Of a stretch of DNA of 55,515 bases, positions 32,822-42,637 are shown in pieces (position 1 is the first letter of the stretch; every line of letters starts with the position of its first letter). This DNA is from an uncultured Desulfobacterales bacterium. Lineage in GTDB: Bacteria > Desulfobacterota > Desulfobacteria > Desulfobacterales > UBA11574. The notes under the pieces were generated by a model, which was given only the letters and a program-made list of their open reading frames with translations, did no database searches and was not told the DNA's origin. The DNA lies in the NCBI GenBank assembly GCA_937998305.1, contig CALLDL010000060.1:1-55515 (forward strand), written 5' to 3'. Made by a program: the position numbers and the translations under genes.

Positions 32822-33088
32822 TAATAGTTTAGTCCTTTGAAAACATTACCGCTTTAGGTATAATTAAATTTTTGCTGCAAGAACTCGTGAATAAGGGTTC
32901 GTAATGAAAGAACCTGCCCGGGCTATTAAGAAAGGCCCCTGCTTTAACAGAGGGTTTCATCCATAACGTTAAATCGCCGATGGTTCCTTCAAAACGATCC
33001 CTAATTCATTCAGACAGCTTCCAGCCAAAAATTTAATCATACCTGAAGCTTCTTTGAAATCGATTTGTTTCAAAGGACTAAATTATTA
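32822..33088. mobile_element. MITE-like element, family D (267 bp)
   Basis: Ends TAATAGTTTAGTCCTTTGAAAAC / GTTTCAAAGGACTAAATTATTA plus second inner arm pair TTTAGGTATAATTAAATTTTT / AAAAATTTAATCATACCTGAA. Confidence 0.65.
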
Positions 33089-33121
33089 TCTTTTTTTTTA
33101 AGTTCGCCGAAGGCGGACGTT

Positions 33122-33913
33122 TTATAGAATCGCGAGGCGATTGTATAGCTTATAGAAAATTCTCTTTTTATCCTCGGAAAACACGATATCTGTAACAACA
33201 TAATCTTTTTGAAAAGCCGATTCAAAAAGACGACGCGTTTTCATTCTCCATCGAACGGCTTCGTTTATATTCTTCTCTTTCAATGACCTTACATCGCGGG
33301 GAATTTCTATATAGGCTGTTTCTTGAGTAAAATTATCCAGATTTTTCTTGGGGATATTCTCTGAAATCGGAGGTTCTTTTTGTTTCATCTTGTTAATGAC
33401 CCGATCTGAGTTCAGGTTCCAGGTTGCGATCAGTCTGTCTGTGGGGAGCCCTTTGTGAAGTCCGCTTTCCCCCGTTCCATATATATCGTTTTCATATTCT
33501 AGGCTGATAATGCCGAGTCTGTGGATATTGAAAAAAGCGTTCATGGATTCGAGAGGATCAAAATTCCAGCGAATGATATCATATCCCATTTTTAAAACTT
33601 CTTCTCTTTGGGCTTTTTTAAGCAAAAAACCGAATCCTTGTGTCTGATATTTTTGATGAACCCCGGTCATGTGGGAATAGATAAAGTGTTTACCTTTCCA
33701 CTTGCCGATGAGTGCATAGGTAAAACCCGCCAATTTGCCATTGAAATAAAGCCCTTGAACAAGACCCCCATATTTCTGGACTCGCGTCATCAAATGATGG
33801 GGTTCAATGTCAAGATCTAAAAATCCCCAGGCACTTTTCTGGATTTCGAGTAATTTTTTAAAATCTTCTATGTCCTCTATTTTTTTTAACTCGATCATGT
33901 CTCTTTTCCTCAA
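33122..33913 (-). CDS. GNAT-superfamily acyltransferase (COG3375-like)
   Basis: AWGFLDLDIEPHHLMTRVQKYGGLVQGLY...HFIYSHMTGVHQKYQTQGFGFLLKKAQR. Confidence 0.8.
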   Translation of the reverse strand: MRKRDMIELKKIEDIEDFKKLLEIQKSAWGFLDLDIEPHHLMTRVQKYGGLVQGLYFNGKLAGFTYALIGKWKGKHFIYSHMTGVHQKYQTQGFGFLLKKAQREEVLKMGYDIIRWNFDPLESMNAFFNIHRLGIISLEYENDIYGTGESGLHKGLPTDRLIATWNLNSDRVINKMKQKEPPISENIPKKNLDNFTQETAYIEIPRDVRSLKEKNINEAVRWRMKTRRLFESAFQKDYVVTDIVFSEDKKRIFYKLYNRLAIL

Positions 33914-34536
33914 AAAATGGCGTTGAATTTTACAGTCGTTTCAAAATTAGGTTCTTCTACACTTTAGTTGGAGAAGAGGGTCCAAGGACTCCAGGGGTCA
34001 AGGGTTCAAGGGTTTGTTTTCTAAAGACTTTATCAGCGCATTTAACAGTCTTTCGATTTCTGCGATGTCTTTTTTTAGTGGTCCCAATTCACCTTTTTCA
34101 ATTAAATCTAAATCTTTAGCTAACAATATATAGGTTGCTCTCTTTGAATATTTTTTTGCTTTTCACTTGAATCCTTGGATCCTTCAGTGGTTTTTAAAGC
34201 ATTTCACTCGAACCCCTGGCCCAGACCGATTAACCTTACTATATTGTCAATAAACTATCATCATTATGAAGCTTAGCCTATACCTTAAGTAATCACCGCG
34301 TCGCGACAGGGCGGGCCTTGAATCCTTTAAATCACACTTGCTCAATTGGAGATGACCCACTTATTTTACCCTAATTAACTTCAACTAATCGGGGGATGAT
34401 CCTATATTCTGAACTTTCGACAAGAATAACATGAACATGCTTTTTGTCAAATAGATGGAAACTAAAAGCTTGACAACATCAGTGTTAATTCTTAGTTTTG
34501 TTGCGATATTATAATCATAATGGGGGATAAAGAATT

Positions 34537-35373
34537 ATGGTACAAATTCATGAAAATGTTGAAGCGGCCCAAAAGCAAAAAAATGCGCAGACAGAACAGG
34601 ATATGGCTGTTGACAGCTCTTTAAAAAAAATAAAAAATAAATATATTGTCCTGAGCGGGAAGGGCGGTGTGGGCAAGACCAGCACCTCAGTTAATCTGTC
34701 CATGGCCCTTGCCAACAAAGGGTTTAAGGTCGGGATTATGGATGTCGACTTGCACGGTCCTGACGTGCCGAGAATGCTCGGTTTAAAGGGAATGCTGGAT
34801 TTAACCAAAAATAACAAATTGAATCCCATACGATATTCAGAGAACTTGAAAGTGGTTTCAATAGAATCCATGATTACAAGCAAAGACGATGCGATCATAT
34901 GGCGGGGTCCGCTTAAATACTCTGCCATACGCCAGTTTATCGGCGAGGTGGAATGGGGCGAACTTGACTTTTTGATTATCGATTCTCCTCCGGGAACCGG
35001 CGATGAACCGCTGACCATTGCTCAGACCATTCTTGACGCCAAAGCCATCATCGTCACGACGCCTCAGGAGGTTTCTCTGGCGGACGTCCGAAAATCCATC
35101 AGTTTTTGCAGGACTGTTAAGATGGATATTTTGGGTCTTATCGAGAACATGAGCGGCTTTGCCTGTCCTCACTGTAATAAAATGGTCGATCTTTTTGGAT
35201 CGGGTGGCGGGGAAAAAACCGCAGGTACTGCGGGCATTACGTTCTTAGGTAGAATTCCCTTTGATCCAAACGTTGTGTCTTGTGGCGACAACGGCATCTC
35301 TATTCAGGAAAAATATGCGGACACCCCGGTGTCTCGGGCTTTTATAGAATTGGCCGAGAAAATATCGAAGTGA
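34537..35373 (+). CDS. Mrp/NBP35-family P-loop ATPase (Fe-S carrier)
   Basis: LSGKGGVGKTSTSVNLS, CPHC motif. Confidence 0.93.
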   Translation: MVQIHENVEAAQKQKNAQTEQDMAVDSSLKKIKNKYIVLSGKGGVGKTSTSVNLSMALANKGFKVGIMDVDLHGPDVPRMLGLKGMLDLTKNNKLNPIRYSENLKVVSIESMITSKDDAIIWRGPLKYSAIRQFIGEVEWGELDFLIIDSPPGTGDEPLTIAQTILDAKAIIVTTPQEVSLADVRKSISFCRTVKMDILGLIENMSGFACPHCNKMVDLFGSGGGEKTAGTAGITFLGRIPFDPNVVSCGDNGISIQEKYADTPVSRAFIELAEKISK

Positions 35374-35655
35374 CCAAAACCTTTAAGCCGGAAAGAGGAT
35401 AGAGGATAGAGGAAAGAGGATAGAGGATAAGGGAAACCACGGACAAACACAAATATTATTAAAAAATAAGAAAATAAGAAGGTGAAGGGCAAGAAGGTGA
35501 GAAGGTGGGAAGATAAGAAGGTTGGCATGTCTTAGATCCTCCGACCTTCTGATCTTCTAACCTTCTTAACTTCCTGTTTTCCGAGACCTTCTCATCTTCT
35601 AATTACATTTGCGTCCATTTGCGGTGTTCTATTTTCTAATTCCTCTTTCCTATTT

Positions 35656-36492
35656 TCAGGGTTTGATCCAGGTTCCCTGCTTTAGATAGGGATGGGTAAT
35701 CTCTTTGAGGGCTTTCTTGTGCTCGATAAACCGGGATTTCATTCCGAGCAACCATTCCTTGTGTTTGAGTGCATCCTCTTTGCTGGAAAAAAAATCGTGA
35801 TGGCTTTTGGTGATCTCAAACGTCGGGGATCCTGATGGTAGGGTTATGATTCCGGAATTGCTGCACAGCATGCATCGTACGTTGTTGTTATCTAAAAACC
35901 GGAATGTATCCCCTCCACACTGAGGACAACAGGGGCCTTTTTTTTCAACCCTGGATCCAAAAAGCGCTGACGCCAGTTCACCGGCCGCCTGTTTGTTCTC
36001 TTTGTTCAGAAAAATCTCTCCAGGTAAAGCACCATAAACCACCTTTGTGTTTTTATCATCTGCAAAAATCATCTTTAAAAAACTTTGAATGATCAGCCGG
36101 CTGTATCCTTCCTTTCCTTCGATACCGGCGATGGCCACACCAACTGCCGGTTTGCTCCATAGATTTTCAATATGAGCGTAAAAAGAAATTCCTCTATCGA
36201 GAAATGTTTTAACAGATGCATTGATCCCCAAAAAATAGGTTGGTGCTGACACGATGTATGCATCGGCCGCCACTATGGCCTTTAAAACAATGTTTAAATC
36301 ATCATCCAGAACGCAGTGCTCTTTTGTGAAAAGACACTGGTAACATCCCCGGCAGGGAAGAATCTTGAAATCCTGGAGCCGTAACAGATTCAACTCATGG
36401 GGGATGGACAGTTGATTGCTGATTTCCTTGGCCATGATTTCGCAATTGCCAAGTTTTCGCGGCGAACCGATAATGGCAAGAATTTTTTTCAT
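35656..36492 (-). CDS. Flavodoxin/NADPH-dependent FMN reductase family protein with C-terminal zinc ribbon-like CxxC motifs
   Basis: IIGSPRKLGNCEIMAKEI, CRGCYQC, CCPQCGG...CMLCSNSG. Confidence 0.85.
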   Translation of the reverse strand: MKKILAIIGSPRKLGNCEIMAKEISNQLSIPHELNLLRLQDFKILPCRGCYQCLFTKEHCVLDDDLNIVLKAIVAADAYIVSAPTYFLGINASVKTFLDRGISFYAHIENLWSKPAVGVAIAGIEGKEGYSRLIIQSFLKMIFADDKNTKVVYGALPGEIFLNKENKQAAGELASALFGSRVEKKGPCCPQCGGDTFRFLDNNNVRCMLCSNSGIITLPSGSPTFEITKSHHDFFSSKEDALKHKEWLLGMKSRFIEHKKALKEITHPYLKQGTWIKP

Positions 36493-36520
36493 AGATAGTA
36501 CCTCAGGTGTGTTTAACTGG

Positions 36521-36695
36521 GTTCACCCATAAATGGTCTTTTTGTCCAATCCCTGCGCCTGCCCTGTGAAATGCGGAGCCTGATTCTCTGGGGTTATGCT
36601 CAAAAAATAATCCTCAGAATATCAATTATATGCCTGCGGTTATTTTTTTCGCAAGCCTTGATCTCGAACAAAAATCCTCATTTATGGATGGACAC
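36521..36695. mobile_element. MITE-like element, family C copy 2 (opposite orientation to copy 1)
   Basis: GGTTCACCCATAAATGGTC...CATTTATGGATGGACAC; flanked by TAACTGG on both sides; long similarity to 24399-24539. Confidence 0.65.
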
Positions 36696-36713
36696 TAACT
36701 GGTTTATTGCTCG

Positions 36714-36998
36714 AGTTTCGCACCCCAATATTGCGAAAAAACCTTGTAACAAGCAGGCCGAAAAAATTTTTTAAGGTAAAATATTTCATTGGCGCATGAT
36801 CGGACGGCACCAAGATTCAAAGTGATCATTATTATTGCATCTTAAATAGATATCTGTATGTTACAACTTCTTTGTGCCTTTTTCAGGGTGCATGCGGCTT
36901 TTTTCTGTTTACCGATTGCATCCGAATATTTTTACCTTAAAAAATTTCCCGGCCTGCTCCGCTGTATTGGCGTTGCTTAAAATTAAGGGGGCGAAACT
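36714..36998. mobile_element. MITE-like element, family I (285 bp)
   Basis: AGTTTCGC(A)CCCC ends and inner arms GCAGGCCGAAAAAATTTTTTAAGGTAAA / TTTTTACCTTAAAAAATTTCCCGGCCTGC. Confidence 0.6.
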
Positions 36999-37121
36999 TA
37001 AGTTAAATGTTAAAACAGATCCTTGCTATCTATCAATATTTATTTTATAAAAAATGGGTTTGATGCTGAATCGGAGAGCGATGTAAAAAAATAATGAAAG
37101 CGGAACCGTGAACTAAAATAG

Positions 37122-38057
37122 ATGGATTTTGATATGAATAGCAAAAAGCCTCAGATGCGTGTGGATATCGGCGGGATAGAGATCAAAAATCCTGTAATGA
37201 CGGCATCCGGTACTTTCGGGTATGCCAACGAGTTTGAAGAACTTATCGATTTAAACCGCCTGGGGGCGATTGTTGTAAAAGGCTTGTCCCTTGAACCCTC
37301 CAGGGGAAATCCACCGCCGAGGATCGTTGAAACACCCTGCGGCATGTTAAACGCCATCGGTCTTGAAAACGTCGGACTGGCAGCATTTGTAAAAGAAAAA
37401 TTACCATTTTTGAGACGTCTTCACACGCCGATATTTGTAAATGTCTACGGGAAAAGTATAGAAGAGTACGCTGAACTGGCCGTTCGCCTGGAAGATATTG
37501 ACGGTGTTTCGGGCATCGAAGTAAACATTTCTTGTCCCAATGTAAAATCGGGCGGAATGGCCTTTGGCGCTTATCCGGAATCTGCCGCCGAAGTTGTCAG
37601 GGCGATCAGAAAACAGACCACCAAACCACTGATGGTCAAGCTTTCTCCCAATGTCACCGACATTACGGAAATTGCAAAAAGCGTGGAAGGAGAGGGCGCG
37701 GATTCCATTTCTTTGATCAATACCATTACCGGTATGGCAATCGATATTGAAACCCGGCGTCCAAAGATCGCCAATATTACCGGCGGGCTTTCAGGGCCGG
37801 CCATAAAGCCGGTGGCGTTGCGTATGGTCTGGCAGGTGGCGCAAACCGTCAACGTTCCGGTGGTGGGTATCGGCGGCATAATGACCGCAAAAGATGCACT
37901 GGAGTTTTTGATTGCTGGCGCCGTGGCCGTTCAGATCGGAACCGCCAACTTCATCAATCCGCATGCAACCACAGACATTGTCGATGGCATCGAAACTTTC
38001 CTGATGGAGCGAAATATTTCTGACATTTCGGATATCATTGCTACACTTCAAGTATGA
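37122..38057 (+). CDS. pyrD: Dihydroorotate dehydrogenase B catalytic subunit
   Basis: NPVMTASGTFGYANEF, EVNISCPNVKSGGMAFG, GIGGIMTAKDALEFLIAGA. Confidence 0.95.
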   Translation: MDFDMNSKKPQMRVDIGGIEIKNPVMTASGTFGYANEFEELIDLNRLGAIVVKGLSLEPSRGNPPPRIVETPCGMLNAIGLENVGLAAFVKEKLPFLRRLHTPIFVNVYGKSIEEYAELAVRLEDIDGVSGIEVNISCPNVKSGGMAFGAYPESAAEVVRAIRKQTTKPLMVKLSPNVTDITEIAKSVEGEGADSISLINTITGMAIDIETRRPKIANITGGLSGPAIKPVALRMVWQVAQTVNVPVVGIGGIMTAKDALEFLIAGAVAVQIGTANFINPHATTDIVDGIETFLMERNISDISDIIATLQV

Positions 38058-38144
38058 CCCATTCATTTGCTTAGTACATGTATTCGTAAATACGGTGACG
38101 TATTTATAACTTTGTTTATTCATTCTATGTATGCAAAAGTGTAA

Positions 38145-38251
38145 AGTGCCTAAAGTGAACTAAAGTGCCTAAAGTTAAGGTATTCTATCAATTTTAATTA
38201 TAATTGATTGCGCCGAAAGCGCGTTCCTCAACTTTAGCTCACTTTAGGCAC
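38145..38251. repeat. Inverted/direct repeat of GTGCCTAAAGTGA(A/G)CTAAAGT
   Basis: Left GTGCCTAAAGTGAACTAAAGTGCCTAAAGTT, right ACTTTAGCTCACTTTAGGCAC; central ATCAATT...AATTGAT. Confidence 0.6.
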
Positions 38252-38362
38252 TTCAAACTTCAAATTTTTGGACTTCATCTTATACGGGATAGTTGTACTG
38301 ATAAAAATACGTCATCGAACTCACGAACCAGAGCACTTAGCAGTATCTGAAAGGAGAAAAAA

Positions 38363-38923
38363 ATGAAAAGACTTCTAATTATGATATTGGCTGTTTTTGT
38401 GATGTCTACCATGGCTAATGCAAAGCAGGTCGGCAAAGTTGCACTCCCCGACAGTCTGATGGCAGGCAAGGATGAATTGCTTTTAAATGGCGCCGGTTTT
38501 CGGAAAAAATTTTTTATAAAGATGTATGCAGGGGGACTGTATCTTATACAGAAAAATCATGACCCTAAAAAAATCATTGATAGCGATGAGTCTATGGCAC
38601 TTAGATTGCACATTGTATCCGGTGTGATTACAACTAAAAAGATGACAGATGCTATTGATGAAGGTTTTAAAAATTCAACAGGCGAAAATATCACCTCATT
38701 TAAAATCGAAATAGCCAAATTCAAATCATTTTTCGCAGAGGAAATAAAGAAAGACGACATATTTGATATAATATATGTCCCAGCAGAGGGAATTAGTGTC
38801 TATAAAAATGAAAGCCTTAAAGGGACGATACAGGGGTTTAATTTTAAAAAGGCTGTATTCGGTATATGGATTGGTAAAAAACCGGCGGATGCAAAGTTAA
38901 AGAGAAAAATGCTTGGAGAATAA
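38363..38923 (+). CDS. Secreted chalcone isomerase-like domain protein
   Basis: Signal peptide; LLLNGAGFRKKFFIKMYAGGLYL. Confidence 0.8.
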   Translation: MKRLLIMILAVFVMSTMANAKQVGKVALPDSLMAGKDELLLNGAGFRKKFFIKMYAGGLYLIQKNHDPKKIIDSDESMALRLHIVSGVITTKKMTDAIDEGFKNSTGENITSFKIEIAKFKSFFAEEIKKDDIFDIIYVPAEGISVYKNESLKGTIQGFNFKKAVFGIWIGKKPADAKLKRKMLGE

Positions 38924-39028
38924 GGTAAAAAAATTAGGTTCTTCTCCAACTTAATTGGAGATGATCCAAAAAATAAGAGGTTTTGCTTAAGGGGCTGTTC
39001 AAGCCCCTTAAGCTTTTGTGAAAAAATG

Positions 39029-40561
39029 TTAGGTGGTTGCCATCACCGGATTGGCTTTCAAATATTCAAGACGGTTGAGTCCGTTGATGTAAGCCTTCAC
39101 ACTGGCGGTGATGATGTCAGGATCTGCGCCTCTGCCAAGGGCAACCAGACCGTTTTCTTTCAAGCGTACCGTAACCTCGCCCTGGGCATCCGTACCGCTG
39201 GTAATGGCGCTTATGGAAAATCTCAGGAGTTCGGATTCTGTTCCCGTCAGTTTGGCAATACTGTCATATGCCGCATCGATGGGACCGTTTCCGTATCCCG
39301 TACCCTGAACCGGCCTTCCATTGATAAAAAGTCTGACGGTTGCCATGGGAATGACGGTGGTACCGCTGGTGACATGGAGATATTCCAGTTCGAAAATTTC
39401 GGCGGTCCTTAAGATGCCTTCCGTAACGATGACTTCCAGATCCTCGTCAACAACGTGCTTCTTTTTGTCGGCCAGTTCCTTGAATTTTTTGAAAACGAGC
39501 TTTAACTCTTCGTCGGAAAGATCGTACCCCATTTTTTTCAAGTGGGAGCGCAGGGCGTGTCTTCCGGAGTGTTTTCCCAGAACCAACTTGCTGGCGCTGA
39601 GCCCGACGGTTTCAGGCTTCATGATTTCATAGGTCATGGGATTTTTCAGAACTCCGTCCTGATGAATTCCAGCCTCGTGGGCAAAGGCGTTGGCCCCGAC
39701 AATGGCTTTGTTGGGCTGGACGATAATACCGGTTATCATGCTGACCAGTCGGCTGGTGGGATAGATCAGCTCTGTTTTGATGTTGGACGAGAACGGCATG
39801 TAATTGGGCCTCGTGTGAAGGGACATAACGACTTCTTCCAGCGAGGTGTTCCCGGCCCGTTCGCCGATACCGTTGATGGTGACTTCCGCCTGTCTTGCAC
39901 CGCTGTTCAGCGCTGCAAGGGTGTTGGCCGTAGCAAGGCCGAGGTCATTGTGACAGTGGACACTCACGACAGCCTTGTTGATATTAGGGGTATGGTCGAT
40001 CACATACTTGACCAGATCCGCGAATTCCATGGGGATGGCGTACCCGACGGTATCCGGAATATTGATGGTTGTGGCGCCGGCCTCAATGGCCGCCTCAAAC
40101 ACCTTGCAAAGAAAATCCCGGTCACTGCGTGAGGCATCTTCTGCCGAAAACTCGATGCTGTCGGTAAGGCTCTTGGCGTATTTGACAGATTCCGAAGTGG
40201 TTTTTAGAACCTGGTCCCGGGTCATGTTGAGTTTGTATTGCATATGGATATCGGATGTGGCCAAAAATGTGTGAATCCTCGGTTTTGCTGCGCGCTGGAC
40301 AGCTCCCCAGGCGCGATCGATATCTGCTTTTGACGTCCGTGCCAGGCCGGCGACCTCGGTTTTTTTGAGTTTTGAGGCGATTTTGGAAACCGCATCAAAA
40401 TCACCTTCAGAAGCTGCCGGGAATCCTGCTTCCAATACATCTACGCCAAGCTTTTCCAACTGTGTGGCAAGGCGCAGCTTTTCCCCGGCATTCATGCTTG
40501 CGCCGGGAGATTGCTCGCCGTCTCTTAGCGTTGTATCAAAAATAATGATTCGTTCTTCCAT
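39029..40561 (-). CDS. leuA: 2-isopropylmalate synthase
   Basis: IFDTTLRDGEQSPGASM, HCHNDLGLATANTLAAL, GERAGNTSLEEVVM. Confidence 0.95.
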   Translation of the reverse strand: MEERIIIFDTTLRDGEQSPGASMNAGEKLRLATQLEKLGVDVLEAGFPAASEGDFDAVSKIASKLKKTEVAGLARTSKADIDRAWGAVQRAAKPRIHTFLATSDIHMQYKLNMTRDQVLKTTSESVKYAKSLTDSIEFSAEDASRSDRDFLCKVFEAAIEAGATTINIPDTVGYAIPMEFADLVKYVIDHTPNINKAVVSVHCHNDLGLATANTLAALNSGARQAEVTINGIGERAGNTSLEEVVMSLHTRPNYMPFSSNIKTELIYPTSRLVSMITGIIVQPNKAIVGANAFAHEAGIHQDGVLKNPMTYEIMKPETVGLSASKLVLGKHSGRHALRSHLKKMGYDLSDEELKLVFKKFKELADKKKHVVDEDLEVIVTEGILRTAEIFELEYLHVTSGTTVIPMATVRLFINGRPVQGTGYGNGPIDAAYDSIAKLTGTESELLRFSISAITSGTDAQGEVTVRLKENGLVALGRGADPDIITASVKAYINGLNRLEYLKANPVMATT

Positions 40562-40768
40562 GATTTTGCTCCTATTCATAAATGAGTTTGTACCTGAATA
40601 TAGGTGGTATTGAATTTTACTGTCTTATCTCTAAGCTCTCTAAGCAAAGGGCAAAATAAGAACGAGCATACGCCGCAGGACAGGATAAGAAAAATGTCCC
40701 ACGGCATTGATTCCCTCTCTTTTATTTAGAATGTCATATATTTTCATAATGATAGATTTAATTATTTA

Positions 40769-42370
40769 TTATTTATCATTTATCATTGCGAGCTTATACT
40801 GGAAGCTGTCGGCAAGTGCTTGCCAGCTGGCTTCGATAATATCTTCGGAAACACCGATGGTGCTCCAGATATGGTCGTGATCCCGCGACTCAATAAAGAC
40901 CCTTACCCTTGCCGCTGTTCCCTCGCGGCCATCTATGACCCGGACTTTAAAATCGATCAGGCGCATGGCGTCCAGATCCGGATAAAATTTGTCAAGTGCC
41001 TTGCGAAGGGCATTATCTAAGGCGCTGACCGGACCATCTCCTTCAGCGGCGGTGATTTCATCTTTGCCTCCCACCGAAATCTTGATGGTGGCATGGGCTG
41101 AACAGGGACGATCTTCGTCTTTTTCGATGGTGACCCGAAAGGATTTTAAATCAAAAAGCGGCTGAAACTGATCGGTAAACTTTTCGAGCAGGATCTTAAA
41201 TGATCCGTCGGCAGTGTCAAACTGGTATCCATCCTGTTCCATCTGTTTTATTTCTGTAACGATCTTACGGCTGTCAGTTCCATTGGCCCCAAGCTCGATC
41301 CCAAGTTCTTTTGCTTTGTATTCGATATTGCTTTTTCCCGAAAGATCCGACACCAATACACGGCGGCGATTTCCCACAAGTTCGGGCTCCATATGTTCGT
41401 ATGCCTTTGATACTTTCATAATTGCACTGACATGAATACCCCCTTTGTGGGCAAATGCGCTTTCACCGACAAAGGGACGGCTGTTCAAAGGAATCATGTT
41501 GGCCGTTTCACTGACAAACCGTGAGAGTAATCTAAGTTTTCCCATATTTTCTGAGGAAACACACGGACGGTTCATCTTTAGCTGGAGAATCGGTATGATA
41601 GAGGTCAGATCGGCATTGCCGCATCTCTCTCCATATCCATTCATGGTTCCCTGGACCATTACAGCACCGGATTGGACGGCTTCGATGGAATTGGCAACGG
41701 CCAGGCCGCTGTCGTTGTGGGTATGAATCCCGAGCTTGAATGGAAGTGAATCCTCTTTTGCAGCGTATTTTTCCGAAAACGCTTTTCGAACCTCATCCAT
41801 AATCGATTTGACTTCAATGGGAAGAGACCCGCCATTGGTGTCGCACAGCACGATGAATTCTGATCCGGCATCGATGGCGGCCATCAGTGTCTTTAAGGCA
41901 TAATCCGGATTTGCTTTGTAGCCGTCAAAAAAGTGTTCGGCATCATAAATCACCTCCCGATCACCTTTTTTCAAATATTCGACGGAATCGGTGATCATTG
42001 CAAGGTTTTCTTCAAGGGTATTGCTCATGACCTGCAGGACATGAAGATCCCATGTCTTTCCAAATATGGTCACTGAAGGGGTTTTGGCCTTAAGCAGTGC
42101 CTGCAAGTTTGGATCATCCGAAGGGTCGATACGGGGTTTGCGGGTTGATCCGAAAGCCGTTATCCGCGCGGTATTGAATTTTTTCTTCTGGGCCAGATCG
42201 AAAAATTCCATATCCCTGGGATTGGACCCCGGCCAGCCACCTTCGACGTAATGTATGCCAAAATCATCCAGCCTTTTCGCGATCTGGATCTTTTCCTTGG
42301 CACTGAAACTGATGTTTTCTCCCTGGGTTCCATCCCGCAAGGTCGTGTCATAAAGTAAGATCTGTTCCAT
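40769..42370 (-). CDS. cimA: Citramalate synthase
   Basis: LYDTTLRDGTQGENISFSAKEKIQIAKRLDDFGIHYVEGGWPGSNP. Confidence 0.93.
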   Translation of the reverse strand: MEQILLYDTTLRDGTQGENISFSAKEKIQIAKRLDDFGIHYVEGGWPGSNPRDMEFFDLAQKKKFNTARITAFGSTRKPRIDPSDDPNLQALLKAKTPSVTIFGKTWDLHVLQVMSNTLEENLAMITDSVEYLKKGDREVIYDAEHFFDGYKANPDYALKTLMAAIDAGSEFIVLCDTNGGSLPIEVKSIMDEVRKAFSEKYAAKEDSLPFKLGIHTHNDSGLAVANSIEAVQSGAVMVQGTMNGYGERCGNADLTSIIPILQLKMNRPCVSSENMGKLRLLSRFVSETANMIPLNSRPFVGESAFAHKGGIHVSAIMKVSKAYEHMEPELVGNRRRVLVSDLSGKSNIEYKAKELGIELGANGTDSRKIVTEIKQMEQDGYQFDTADGSFKILLEKFTDQFQPLFDLKSFRVTIEKDEDRPCSAHATIKISVGGKDEITAAEGDGPVSALDNALRKALDKFYPDLDAMRLIDFKVRVIDGREGTAARVRVFIESRDHDHIWSTIGVSEDIIEASWQALADSFQYKLAMINDK

Positions 42371-42464
42371 AATGTTATACTCCTAATAAAATTGTTTCTA
42401 AATGCTTATTCGCAATGTATCTATGATTTTTTGTGCATTTTATGGTAAAACTTTTTCCATTCTA

Positions 42465-42531
42465 CCACTAAGGCACCAAGGCACGAAGAAAGAATAATAA
42501 ATATATCCTTTGTGTCTTAGTGCCTTAGTGG
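42465..42531. repeat. CCACTAAGGCAC inverted repeat between ilvC and cimA
   Basis: CCACTAAGGCACCAAGGCAC...GTGTCTTAGTGCCTTAGTGG. Confidence 0.65.
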
Positions 42532-42637
42532 CAAATATTTTTAGTTTCCCGCTTCGGCTTCAATAAAGACGGGATCTTCGTTTCACTACGACCGGCTTGT
42601 CCGGGTTAGGTATTTGTTATTTTCATGAAAATTAGGG

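Noticed and set aside
35385-35640. GAGGATAGAGGATA and AAGAAGGTGAGAAGGTG purine-rich repeats
   Set aside because: Irregular low-complexity sequence without fixed unit or spacers; not CRISPR, no clear function.
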